From Sphingomonadaceae bacterium (GTDB lineage Bacteria; Pseudomonadota; Alphaproteobacteria; Sphingomonadales; Sphingomonadaceae), in NCBI GenBank assembly GCA_947454135.1, contig CANGJI010000022.1, positions 1 to 36,296 of the forward strand: DNA of 36,296 nt. Direction: 5' to 3'. Below are positions 7,070-15,278 of the stretch, piece after piece. Position 1 is the first letter of the stretch. Each line of letters begins with the position of its first letter. Under the pieces are notes generated by a model that saw nothing but the letters and a program-made list of their open reading frames with translations, did not search any database and was not told the origin of the DNA. The position numbers were made by a program, and so were the translations under genes.

Positions 7070-8638
7070 TCAGCGGATGCGGACCGGCATGTAGACGGGC
7101 GGCTGGCCGCGGCGCTGGATGCGCAGCAGCACCGCCTCGCGGTTTTCGGCCTTGGCCTGGCGCACCACGGCTTCGAGATCGGCTGCGGTGGCGACCGGCT
7201 TGTTGTTGGCCGAAAGCACGATGTCGCCGCGCTGGAGGCCCTTGGCCGCTGCGTCCGCCGAATCGTCGACCGCGGTGATCACCACGCCCTTGGTATCCTC
7301 GCTCGCGCCGAGCTGGCGGGCGATCTGCGCGGTGAGCGGGATCGCGGCGATTCCGAGCGCCTGCTGGACCACGGGGCCTGCCGGCTTGGTCGGCTTGGGC
7401 TGGCCGTTGCCGCCAAAGCCGTTGTCATCGCCCTGCTGGGCATCGGGATCGAACGTCTGCTGGGCGAGCTCTTCCTCGCTCGGACGCTTGCCGACGATGG
7501 CCTGCACCGTGAGGCGCTGGCCATTGCGGATGAGGTCGATCGGGATGCGCTTGCCGGGTGCGGTGTTCGCCACGATGAACGACAGCGTCTGGTCCGGCGT
7601 CACGTCCTTGCCGTCGACACGCACGACCACGTCGCCCGGCTGCATGCCGGCCTTGGCCGCGCCCTGGCCGGGCTCGACCGACTGGATGAATTCGCCGCGG
7701 TTCTTGGCGAGGCCGAGGCTGGCGGCGAGGTCGTCGTTCAGCTGCTGGATGCGCACGCCAAGGTAGCCGCGCTCGATTGCCTGGCCGGTGCGCAGCTTGT
7801 CGACGATGGGGGCGGCGATTTCGGCCGGGATCGCGAAGCCGATACCGACGCTGCCGCCGGTGGGCGAGAAGATCGCGTTGTTGATGCCGATCACGTTGCC
7901 GGCCATGTCGAACATCGGACCGCCCGAGTTGCCGCGATTGATCGAGGCGTCGGTCTGCAGATAGCGGTCGTAGGCCGAACCTGAGCCGGTGTTGCGATAG
8001 ACCGCCGAGATGATCCCGCTGGTCACCGTGCCGCCGAGGCCGAACGGATTGCCGATGGCGATGATCCAGTCACCCACGCGGGCGTGGCGGGAATCGCCGA
8101 ACTTCACGAACGGGAACGGCTTGGGCCCGGTGATCTTGAGCACCGCCAGATCCGACGGCGCATCGCGGCCGATGAGCTTGGCCGGATAGTCGGTGCCGTC
8201 GGTCATGGTCACGGTGATCGATTCGATCTCACCCTGACCTTCGGCGGTGATCACGTGGTTGTTGGTGACGACATAGCCGTCGGCCGAAACAAGGAAGCCC
8301 GAACCGAGCGACTGCGCCTCGCGCGTCTGGCCGCCGCCACCGCCCTGACCGCCGCCGAACAGGTCGCCGAACGGCGTCCCGGCGAAGGGGTTGTTGTTCT
8401 GCACCTTCACGCGCTGGCGGGTGGAGATGTTGACCACCGCCGGCTGCAGTTGCTGGGTGAGATCGGCGAAGCTGGCGGGGGCACCGCCGCGCGGGACGAC
8501 CGACTGCATCTGCGCCGAATCGTTCTGCGCGACCTGGGCACCGGCCGGGAAGCCCGTCGTCAGGGTCAGCGCGCTGCCGGCGAGGAGCAGCGCCGTAGTC
8601 ACTCCATAAGCGTATCGCACGTAGCAATTCCTCTTCAT
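7070..8638 (-). CDS. degP: Do-family periplasmic serine protease (DegP/HtrA type)
   Basis: This 522-residue protein degrades or refolds damaged periplasmic proteins. It has a signal peptide (residues 1-34, ending AGA), a Gly/Gln-rich LA-like loop around 94-104 and a trypsin-like domain with the triad H128 (TNNHVI), D163 (PSDLAVLKI) and S238 (GNSGGPMF). Two PDZ domains follow (about 285-375 and 425-515), separated by a Gln/Asn/Gly-rich linker. This two-PDZ layout is that of DegP/DegQ. It lies downstream of hflK-hflC in the same direction with a 123-base gap, a common alphaproteobacterial arrangement that groups periplasmic and membrane quality control. I see no convincing stress sigma-factor promoter in that gap. 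Confidence 0.96.
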   Translation of the reverse strand: MKRNCYVRYAYGVTTALLLAGSALTLTTGFPAGAQVAQNDSAQMQSVVPRGGAPASFADLTQQLQPAVVNISTRQRVKVQNNNPFAGTPFGDLFGGGQGGGGGQTREAQSLGSGFLVSADGYVVTNNHVITAEGQGEIESITVTMTDGTDYPAKLIGRDAPSDLAVLKITGPKPFPFVKFGDSRHARVGDWIIAIGNPFGLGGTVTSGIISAVYRNTGSGSAYDRYLQTDASINRGNSGGPMFDMAGNVIGINNAIFSPTGGSVGIGFAIPAEIAAPIVDKLRTGQAIERGYLGVRIQQLNDDLAASLGLAKNRGEFIQSVEPGQGAAKAGMQPGDVVVRVDGKDVTPDQTLSFIVANTAPGKRIPIDLIRNGQRLTVQAIVGKRPSEEELAQQTFDPDAQQGDDNGFGGNGQPKPTKPAGPVVQQALGIAAIPLTAQIARQLGASEDTKGVVITAVDDSADAAAKGLQRGDIVLSANNKPVATAADLEAVVRQAKAENREAVLLRIQRRGQPPVYMPVRIR

Positions 8639-8761
8639 CTCAGCGGCGGAACGCGAGAGGCCCGCGCACCTGGTCCCCTGTTCCGGTTCCGCGCTCTGCT
8701 TTCACATCTGAGCGCCTGAACCGGGATTGAATAACATAATAGTCCGGCGCCGCGCGCAGCG

Positions 8762-9634
8762 CTACTTACCGCCCTTGATCTGACCGCCCCTGAACTGGCG
8801 CAGATAGGCATTATCGGGCGAGAGCACGATCGAGGTACCGCTATCCTTCTGCGCGAAGGTGTAGTCGTAGCTCTTCATGGCGCGATAGAAATCGTAGAAC
8901 TCGGGATCCTTGCCGAAGCTTTCCGCGTAGACCTTGGCGGCGGTCGCCTCGGCCGTGGCCTGGATGATCTGCGCGTTCTTCTGGCCTTCGGCGCGGATCG
9001 TGGCGGCTTCCTGCTGCCGTGCGGTCGCCATGCGGGTGAACGCGGAATCCAGCGGCGCACCATCGGGCAGATCTGCCCGCTTGATCCGCACGTCGATCAC
9101 CTGCGCGCCATATTCGCGGGCTTCCTTGTCCAGCCCCTTGCGGATGTTGACCATGGCCTGCCCGCGATCCGCGGTCAGCAGCGAGCCGAAGGTGCGCTTG
9201 CCGAGTTCCTGCCGCAGCACCGAATTGAGGATCGGCTGAAGCTGCTCGGCCACCTTGTCGACGGTTCCGGCGGTCTCGTACATCTTGACCGGATCGATCA
9301 CGCGGAAGCGCGCATAGGCATCGACCTCCAGGCGGCGCTGGTCCGCCGAGGTGACCTGCTGGCGTTCGAGATCGACATCGAGCACGCGCTTGTCGATCCG
9401 CACCACCTGTTCGAAGAAGGGGATGCGCAGCACGATGCCCGCGCCCGTCTGGCCGAAATCGGCATTGGGGCGGAAGCGGTTGACGACGCGGTTGGGCTCG
9501 CCCAGCCGAACGATCACGGCCTGCTCCTGTTCGCCCACCACGGTCACGCAACTGAGCAGCGCGGCGACCGCGACGACCAGCGTGATGATGACGATCTTCT
9601 GTTCCTGCCAAAGGCGGATGAGGGTCTGTTCCAT
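8762..9634 (-). CDS. hflC: HflC, SPFH-domain membrane protease modulator
   Basis: HflC pairs with HflK to form the large inner-membrane cage that surrounds and tunes the AAA protease FtsH. The protein (290 residues) has a short N-terminal tail, one membrane helix (about 14-34), a periplasmic SPFH/band-7 domain (about 38-190), a long coiled-coil-like helix rich in Ala and Gln (about 205-245) and a C-terminal segment ending in a glycine- and lysine-rich tail. I chose the ATG at 9634 (MEQTLIRLW) because it begins just past the hflK stop at 9636. A more upstream in-frame start at 9655 would overlap hflK by 20 bases. It is co-transcribed with hflK. Confidence 0.94.
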   Translation of the reverse strand: MEQTLIRLWQEQKIVIITLVVAVAALLSCVTVVGEQEQAVIVRLGEPNRVVNRFRPNADFGQTGAGIVLRIPFFEQVVRIDKRVLDVDLERQQVTSADQRRLEVDAYARFRVIDPVKMYETAGTVDKVAEQLQPILNSVLRQELGKRTFGSLLTADRGQAMVNIRKGLDKEAREYGAQVIDVRIKRADLPDGAPLDSAFTRMATARQQEAATIRAEGQKNAQIIQATAEATAAKVYAESFGKDPEFYDFYRAMKSYDYTFAQKDSGTSIVLSPDNAYLRQFRGGQIKGGK

Positions 9635-9635
9635 C

Positions 9636-10751
9636 TCAGCGGCGCTCCCCGCCATTGGCCGCCGTATCGGCAGGCGGGGTTTGCTTGATCCCGGGCAGCG
9701 GCATGTAGGGCACCACGCCCTGCGTCTCCACGATCACCTTGTCCGTCTTGCTCAGCACGCGCTCCATCGTGTCGTAGTACATGCGCCGCCGCGTCACTTC
9801 CGGGGCGAGCCGGTACTGTTCGTAGACCTTGTCGAAGGCCGTCGCTTCGCCCTGCGCGCGCTGGGTGATCTGCTGCGCATAGGCTTCGGCGCGGTTGATG
9901 TCGCTCTGCGCGTCCTGCTGGGCGGCGAGGACTTCCTTGAAGGCATCGACGACCTTGGCCGGCGGGTCGGTCTTCTTGATCTCCACGCCCTGGATCTTCA
10001 CGCCCGAGCGGTAGGCATCGAGAATGCGCTGCATCCGCTCGCGCACATTGGCCTCGATCGAAGCGCGGCCGGAGCCCATTGCGTCGTTCAGGCTGACTTC
10101 GGCGATCGACTGGCGCATCGCGGCCTCCGCCACTTCCTTCACCGTCGCATCGGGCTCGGCGAGCTGGAAGGTGTAGAGCTTGAGGTCCTTGATGTTCCAG
10201 CGGACGAGATAGGTGAGGTTGACGAGGTTCTGGTCGCCCGTGAGCATCAGCCGCTCGCCATCGCCTTCGGGAATGGAATCGCGGCGGATCGAGGTGACAT
10301 CCTCTACCGTGACCGCCTGGATCGGCCAGGGCAGCGTGAGCGAGACACCGGAATCGATCGTGTGGCTATAGGCGCCGAACGTCGTGACCACGCCCTTTTC
10401 CTGCGGGGAGACGCGGTGAACCATCGTGGTGCCGAGCCAGAGCAGGACGACAAGGCCAACGGCGACCGGCACCCATGAGCCGCCACCGGGGCGCTGGGGC
10501 AGGCGGAAGCCGGAGCCGCCACCAAGCCCGCCGCCGCCGCCACTGCCGCGGCGCTTGAACAGGTCTTCGAGGGTCTGCCCGCGGCGCCCGTCGCCCGACG
10601 AAGGCGGCAGCCACGGATTGCGCGGACCATTGCCGCGCGGCGGCTGTGGCGGGGTTTCCGAACCAGCATCGCCGCCATCGTCAGCAGGTTCGCCCGAAGG
10701 CTCCCCGTTTCCGGCATCGCCCGCGCCCCAAGGGCTTTTCTTGCCGGCCAT
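9636..10751 (-). CDS. hflK: HflK, SPFH-domain membrane protease modulator
   Basis: HflK is the partner of HflC in the FtsH-regulating HflKC complex. The protein has a disordered Gly/Pro-rich cytoplasmic N-terminus (about 1-85 from this start), one membrane helix (about 94-113, VAVGLVVLLWLG) and the SPFH domain with typical segments such as QNLVNLTYLVRW and GVEIKKTDPP. A long Ala/Gln-rich helix follows. The chosen ATG at 10751 gives MAGKKSPWG, typical of family N-termini. In-frame ATGs at 10772 and 10799 would lengthen it by 7 or 16 residues, and none has a clear ribosome-binding site. It is first in the hflK-hflC(-degP) set and divergent from mrp. Confidence 0.94.
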   Translation of the reverse strand: MAGKKSPWGAGDAGNGEPSGEPADDGGDAGSETPPQPPRGNGPRNPWLPPSSGDGRRGQTLEDLFKRRGSGGGGGLGGGSGFRLPQRPGGGSWVPVAVGLVVLLWLGTTMVHRVSPQEKGVVTTFGAYSHTIDSGVSLTLPWPIQAVTVEDVTSIRRDSIPEGDGERLMLTGDQNLVNLTYLVRWNIKDLKLYTFQLAEPDATVKEVAEAAMRQSIAEVSLNDAMGSGRASIEANVRERMQRILDAYRSGVKIQGVEIKKTDPPAKVVDAFKEVLAAQQDAQSDINRAEAYAQQITQRAQGEATAFDKVYEQYRLAPEVTRRRMYYDTMERVLSKTDKVIVETQGVVPYMPLPGIKQTPPADTAANGGERR

Positions 10752-10904
10752 GGCCAGACCGATCCGCGACATTCGTCTACCAATAGAAATCATGGGCATG
10801 ACTATAGGTACGCTCTTCAGTTAAAAACAGTGTCTCCCTGCCAAAATTCCTCTGCTAGGGGGCGTCCGTTAGGGCATTGGCCCATTGAACACGGGAATAC
10901 GGGA

Positions 10905-11870
10905 TTGAGCCTCGATCAGACAGCACTGGAACGGGCCGTCCGCATGGCCGCGGGCGCGCGGTTGCAGACGGTGAAAGCGGACGGCGAGACGGCATCGGTC
11001 ATCCTCGAAGTGAGCGGTCTCGACCGCGCCGGCCGTGATGCGCTGGAAGCCAAGGTGCGCGAAGCGGCGCGGGCTGCGGGAGCGGCGGACGTGCGTATCG
11101 GGATGACGGCCGAGCGCGTCACGCGGCGCATCGTCGCGGTCGGCTCGGGCAAGGGCGGCGTCGGCAAGTCGACGCTTTCGGCCAATATCGCGGTGGCGAT
11201 GGCCAGGCTGGGCCGCAAGGTCGGGCTGGTCGATGCGGACATCTATGGCCCCTCGCAGCCACGCCTGCTGGCGACCGAAGGCCGCAAGCCCGAAGCGGAG
11301 AACCAGAAGATCCATCCGGTGCAGAGCCCGTGGGGCGTGCCGATGCTCTCGATGGGCCACCTCGTCCAGCCCGGTCAGGCCATCGCGTGGCGCGGGCCGA
11401 TGGCGGGCAATGCGCTCGGCCAGCTGATCGATGCGCACTGGGGCGATGCCGAGATCATCGTGGTCGACCTGCCGCCGGGCACGGGCGACGTGCAGCTGAC
11501 CATGCTCCAGAAGCACAAGCCGGCGGGCGCGGTGATCGTCTCCACCCCGCAGGATCTCGCGCTGATGGATGCCGCGCGTGCGATCCGGCTGTTCGAGCAG
11601 GGCGACGTGCCGCTGATCGGCATGGTCGAGAACATGGCGGGCTACGTCTGCCCGCATTGCGGCGAAAGCAGCGATCCCTTCGGACAGGGCGGTGCCGAGG
11701 CGGCGGCGAAGACGATGGGACTGCCGTTCCTTGGCCGGGTGCCGCTGAACCTCTCGATCCGCCAGAGCAGCGATGCCGGTGAACCGCCTGCAGCTGGCAA
11801 CGGCCCCGAGGCCGCGATCTTTGCCGGCATTGCGCAGCGGGTGCTTGACTGGCTGGACGCAAACCCCTGA
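10905..11870 (+). CDS. mrp: Mrp/NBP35-family Fe-S cluster carrier ATPase
   Basis: This is a 321-residue P-loop protein that carries and transfers iron-sulphur clusters (ApbC/Mrp type). It begins with a short MIP18-like domain (about 1-70), then the deviant Walker A motif GKGGVGKST (82-90), the VDADIYGPSQP segment and the cluster-binding pair C249-P-H-C252. No ATG lies before the conserved region. I chose the TTG at 10905, which gives MSLDQTALERAV; a GTG at 10830 would add 25 unconserved residues. The gene heads a tight plus-strand operon: a 13-base gap to the molybdenum oxidoreductase subunit and then 8 bases to hemH. An Fe-S carrier upstream of a redox-enzyme subunit and a haem gene is suggestive, but the usual Fe-S partner subunit is absent. 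Confidence 0.93.
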   Translation: MSLDQTALERAVRMAAGARLQTVKADGETASVILEVSGLDRAGRDALEAKVREAARAAGAADVRIGMTAERVTRRIVAVGSGKGGVGKSTLSANIAVAMARLGRKVGLVDADIYGPSQPRLLATEGRKPEAENQKIHPVQSPWGVPMLSMGHLVQPGQAIAWRGPMAGNALGQLIDAHWGDAEIIVVDLPPGTGDVQLTMLQKHKPAGAVIVSTPQDLALMDAARAIRLFEQGDVPLIGMVENMAGYVCPHCGESSDPFGQGGAEAAAKTMGLPFLGRVPLNLSIRQSSDAGEPPAAGNGPEAAIFAGIAQRVLDWLDANP

Positions 11871-11883
11871 TGCGGCGCGGCGC

Positions 11884-14184
11884 ATGAGGCTCACCCGGCG
11901 CGGGCTGCTGATCGGCGCGGGCGGCGCGGGTGCGCTGCTCGTGGCCTTCGCGCTCTCGCCGCGCCGCTATGCCAGCGCGCTGGTTGCCGGGCCGGACGAA
12001 CACGTGTTCGACAGCTTCATCCGCCTCGCCAAGGACGGGACGGTGAGCGTGGCCGTGCCGGTCTGCGAGATGGGGCAGGGCATTTCCACCCTGATGGCGC
12101 AGATCGTGGCGGTGGAACTCGGCGCGGACTGGAAGCGCGTGGGCGTGGAGCCTGCGCCGCCGAGCCCGATCTACGGCGATGCGGTGCTTGCCGCGCGCTG
12201 GGCGCCGCTGTGGTCCCCCTTGGGGCAATCGGGCGTCCTGCCAGCGCTGGCAGATACCCCGGACGACTGGCTGGCGCGCGCGCATGCCGAGCGCGAGCCG
12301 ATGATGATCACCGCGGAAGGCACTGCGATCGCGGCGTTCGAGGCGCCCTTGCGCGCGGCGGCGGCGGGCCTGCGCGCGATGCTGATGCAGGCCGCGGCGG
12401 CGCAGTGGGGCGTCGGCTGGGAGACGCTGGATACGGCGGGGCACTTTGTCGTGAACGGCAAGCAGCGTCTCGCTTTCGCGGCCCTCATCCCGGCGGCGAT
12501 GGACCATGATCCGCCCGATCCCCCGGCCCTGCGCGCGGAGCCGCCGAAGGAGCGCCCCGGCCAGTTTCCCGATGGCGCGCGGCCGCGCTACCCCCGGCTC
12601 GATCTGCCCGCCAAGGCCGATGGCAGCTTCGTCTTCGCGGGCGACGTGCGGGTGCCCGGCATGGTCCACGCCGCGATCGTGCACGGGCCGCAGGGCGATA
12701 CCGTGCTTTCGAGCTTCGACCGCAAGGCGGCGGAGCAAGTGCCCGGCGTGGTCGGCGTGGTGCAATCCAGGCGCTGGGTCGCCGCGGCGGCCAAGACCTG
12801 GCACGCGGCGCACAAGGCCGTGCTCGCGATGGAGCCGCGCTTCCATGCCGCCGGGCGGATTGCCGATTCCTCTGCGCTCGAGAACCGCATCGACACCGCG
12901 CTGCGCGGCGGGCGGGCGACGCGGATCATGGCCGAGGGCGATCCCGATGCCCTGCTCGCCAAGCCCAGCCTGACCGCGCGCTATGATGTCGAACCCGCGC
13001 TCCATGCCCCGCTGGAGACCGCGACCGCCACCGCGCGGCTGACCGGGGCCAAGCTGGAACTGTGGCTCGCGACGCAGGCGCCGGAACTGGTGCGGCGGCA
13101 GGCGGCGCGCGCGGCGGGCATCCCCCGGCGCAATGTGATCGTCTATCCGATGCACGCTGGTGGCAGCTTCGATGCCCGTCTCGATGCGCGGATCGCGGTC
13201 GAGGCGGTGGAGATTGCCAAGGCGCTGGGCCGCCCGGTCCAGCTGATGTGGTCGCGCTGGGAAGAAGCGCTGGCCGGTTATCCGCGCACGCCGGTTTCCG
13301 CGCTGCTCTCCGCCTCGATCGGGCCGGACAAGCGCCAGCTCCTCGGCTGGCGCACGCGCATGGCGCTGCCCGCCACCGCAATCGAGGCAGGGGCGCGGCT
13401 GCTCGATGGGATGGAGGCCGTGGACGCGCAGGCCGCCGCGAAAGGCCGCGCCGATCCGCTCGCCTGCGAGGGCGCCATGCCGCTTTATGCGATCCCCGAG
13501 CGCGCGGTGGATCACGTGCCGGTGTACCTGCCGCTGCCGACAGCGCGCTATCGCGGCAATGCCCACGGCTACGGCGCGTTCTTTACCGAAAGCTTCATCG
13601 ACGAGTGCGCGCATTTCGGCGGCGCCGAGCCGCTCTCCTACCGCATCGGCATGCTCAGCGGACAGCCGCGCCTTGCCGCCTGCCTCGTCGGCGCGGCGCG
13701 CATGGCGATGTGGGGCGGCGGGGCGGATGCCTCGGGGCAGGGGATTGCCTGCCACCGCATGGACCTCGCCGCGCCCGAAGGCCCCCGCAGCGGGTTCATC
13801 GCGGTTGTCGCGACCGCGCGGCAGGAAGAGGGCGCGATCCGTGTCGACCAGCTTTCGGCCTGGGTCGATATCGGGCGGATCGTGAATGTCGATGTGGCGC
13901 GCCAGCAGGTCGAGGGCGGCATGCTCTTCGCGCTGGCGCAGGCGATTGGCGGCAGCACGGGGTACGCGGCGGGACTGCCCACCGCCGGCCGCCTTGCGCA
14001 ATTGGGCCTGCCACTGCTTGCCGATTGCCCCAAGGTTGATATTGCGTTTGCCGAGTCGGACGAGCAACCGTTCGATCCCGGCGAGCTGGCGACCGCCGCT
14101 GTCGCGCCTGCCATTGCCAATGCGCTGTTTTCTGCCACAGGACTGCGCTTCCGCCGTCTCCCCCTGCTTTCTGAAGGCCTCTGA
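11884..14184 (+). CDS. Molybdopterin-binding oxidoreductase subunit (isoquinoline 1-oxidoreductase beta-like)
   Basis: This is a 766-residue member of the xanthine dehydrogenase/aldehyde oxidase large-subunit family, in the IorB-like branch. It starts with a twin-arginine signal (TRRGLLIG at 4-11, hydrophobic to about 25), so it is exported folded with its cofactor. Family landmarks are EMGQG (62-66), the GDVRVPGMVHAAI segment, and a C-terminal GE (G733-E734, candidate catalytic glutamate) before APAIANALF. The motif normally written GGGFGRR is here GGSFDAR (426-432), which is unusual. Known IorAB-type enzymes need a small [2Fe-2S] subunit and often a cytochrome; neither is encoded in this window. 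The substrate cannot be predicted. The start is the ATG just after the mrp stop. Confidence 0.87.
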   Translation: MRLTRRGLLIGAGGAGALLVAFALSPRRYASALVAGPDEHVFDSFIRLAKDGTVSVAVPVCEMGQGISTLMAQIVAVELGADWKRVGVEPAPPSPIYGDAVLAARWAPLWSPLGQSGVLPALADTPDDWLARAHAEREPMMITAEGTAIAAFEAPLRAAAAGLRAMLMQAAAAQWGVGWETLDTAGHFVVNGKQRLAFAALIPAAMDHDPPDPPALRAEPPKERPGQFPDGARPRYPRLDLPAKADGSFVFAGDVRVPGMVHAAIVHGPQGDTVLSSFDRKAAEQVPGVVGVVQSRRWVAAAAKTWHAAHKAVLAMEPRFHAAGRIADSSALENRIDTALRGGRATRIMAEGDPDALLAKPSLTARYDVEPALHAPLETATATARLTGAKLELWLATQAPELVRRQAARAAGIPRRNVIVYPMHAGGSFDARLDARIAVEAVEIAKALGRPVQLMWSRWEEALAGYPRTPVSALLSASIGPDKRQLLGWRTRMALPATAIEAGARLLDGMEAVDAQAAAKGRADPLACEGAMPLYAIPERAVDHVPVYLPLPTARYRGNAHGYGAFFTESFIDECAHFGGAEPLSYRIGMLSGQPRLAACLVGAARMAMWGGGADASGQGIACHRMDLAAPEGPRSGFIAVVATARQEEGAIRVDQLSAWVDIGRIVNVDVARQQVEGGMLFALAQAIGGSTGYAAGLPTAGRLAQLGLPLLADCPKVDIAFAESDEQPFDPGELATAAVAPAIANALFSATGLRFRRLPLLSEGL

Positions 14185-14192
14185 TCAGCGCC

Positions 14193-15206
14193 ATGGACCA
14201 ACCTGCCGACCATCCCCGGATTCTGACCGGCAAGATCGGGGTGCTCCTGGTCAACCTCGGCACGCCCGATGCACCTGACGAAGGCGCCGTGCGCCGCTAT
14301 CTGGCCGAGTTCCTTTCGGACCGCCGCGTGGTGGAGATCCCGCAGATCTTCTGGCAGCCGATCCTGCGCGGGCTCGTCCTGCGCACGCGGCCCAGAAAGT
14401 CCGCCCATGCCTATAGCCAGGTGTGGACCGAGGACGGTTCGCCGCTGGCGTTCCACACCGCTGCGCAGGCCCGCGCGCTGCAGGCGCGGCTGGGGGATGC
14501 GGCGATTGTCCGCTACGCCATGCGCTACCAGAAGCCGGCGATGGCAGCGGAGCTGGACAAGCTGCTGGCCGATGGCTGCGAACGCATCCTCGTCGCGCCG
14601 CTCTATCCGCAGTATTCGGGTGCGACCACCGCCAGCGCGCTCGATGCCGTGGCGAACTGGATCAAGGATCGCCGCCGCCTTCCGGCGCTGCGCACCCTGC
14701 CGCCCTATTTCGATGATCCGCTGATGATCGCGGCGCTGCACAAGGATCTCTCCGCCCAGATCGCCGCGCTCGATTTCGAGCCGGAACTGCTGGTGCTGAG
14801 CTTCCACGGCATGCCCGAACGCACCCTGCGGCTCGGCGATCCCTACCACTGCCACTGCCAGAAGACCGCGCGCCTGCTGGGCGAATCGTTTGCCGGTTCG
14901 CATCCGGGCCTCAAGCTCGCGACCAGCTTCCAGTCGCGCTTCGGGCGCGCGAAGTGGCTGGAGCCTGCCACGGATGACGTGATCAAGGTGCAGGCCAGCA
15001 ATGGCATTCGCCGGATGGTCGTCGCGGCGCCGGGGTTCTCCTCCGATTGCCTCGAGACGATCGAGGAGCTCGGCATTCGCGGGCGCGAAGATTTCGAAGC
15101 GGCAGGCGGCACGCATTTCGCGGCGCTGACCTGCCTCAATGCGGGCGAGGCCGGGATGGAGATGCTCGAAGCGCTGGTGCGCCGCGAACTCGCCGGCTGG
15201 ATCTGA
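14193..15206 (+). CDS. hemH: Ferrochelatase
   Basis: Ferrochelatase inserts Fe2+ into protoporphyrin IX, the last step of protohaem synthesis. The 337-residue protein has the N-terminal LLVNLGTPD strand, the substrate segment LYPQYSGATT (137-146), the catalytic histidine H205 in LSFHGMPER and the conserved glutamate E288 in DCLETIEELG. A YHCHCQKT segment near 218-225 is typical of many bacterial enzymes. It has no signal peptide and is cytoplasmic or peripheral at the membrane. It is third in the mrp - molybdenum subunit - hemH operon, 8 bases after the preceding stop. The next gene encodes a haem enzyme, the P450, but from its own promoter. Confidence 0.97.
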   Translation: MDQPADHPRILTGKIGVLLVNLGTPDAPDEGAVRRYLAEFLSDRRVVEIPQIFWQPILRGLVLRTRPRKSAHAYSQVWTEDGSPLAFHTAAQARALQARLGDAAIVRYAMRYQKPAMAAELDKLLADGCERILVAPLYPQYSGATTASALDAVANWIKDRRRLPALRTLPPYFDDPLMIAALHKDLSAQIAALDFEPELLVLSFHGMPERTLRLGDPYHCHCQKTARLLGESFAGSHPGLKLATSFQSRFGRAKWLEPATDDVIKVQASNGIRRMVVAAPGFSSDCLETIEELGIRGREDFEAAGGTHFAALTCLNAGEAGMEMLEALVRRELAGWI

Positions 15207-15217
15207 CCGCGCGGAAA

Positions 15218-15246
15218 TTGACTTTGCTTACAGGCGTGTCATTAAC
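15218..15246 (+). promoter_or_regulatory. Promoter candidate for the P450 gene
   Basis: A TTGACT -35 box (15218-15223) is followed at 17 bases by ATTAAC (15241-15246), a weak -10 box. The spacing is good and the -35 box strong. The -10 box runs into the TetR-type palindrome at 15242-15257, the geometry expected of a repressed promoter. This is an inference from sequence only. Confidence 0.5.
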
Positions 15247-15257
15247 CGACCGGTTAA
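15242..15257. promoter_or_regulatory. TetR-type operator
   Basis: The perfect inverted repeat TTAACCG-AC-CGGTTAA spans 16 bases. The core AACCGACCGGTT is typical of sites bound by TetR-family regulators of fatty-acid, terpenoid or xenobiotic genes. It overlaps the -10 region and ends 21 bases before the P450 start codon. No TetR gene is present in this window. Confidence 0.65.
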
Positions 15258-15278
15258 GGGCGCAATCAGGAGCAAGGC

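Noticed and set aside
8639..8761. Possible extracytoplasmic stress (EcfG-type) promoter upstream of degP, from GGAAC and CGTT elements
   Set aside because: On the minus strand the spacing between the best GGAAC and CGTT is about 26 bases, not the 16-17 expected.
10830..10904. GTG-started N-terminal extension of mrp
   Set aside because: The 25 extra residues are not family-like and lack a ribosome-binding site; the TTG at 10905 is a better start.
11455..14067. 870-codon open frame on the minus strand opposite mrp and the molybdenum subunit gene
   Set aside because: It is the mirror of GC-rich codons in two well-supported plus-strand genes; its translation is Arg/Gly/His-rich low-complexity without any recognisable domain.
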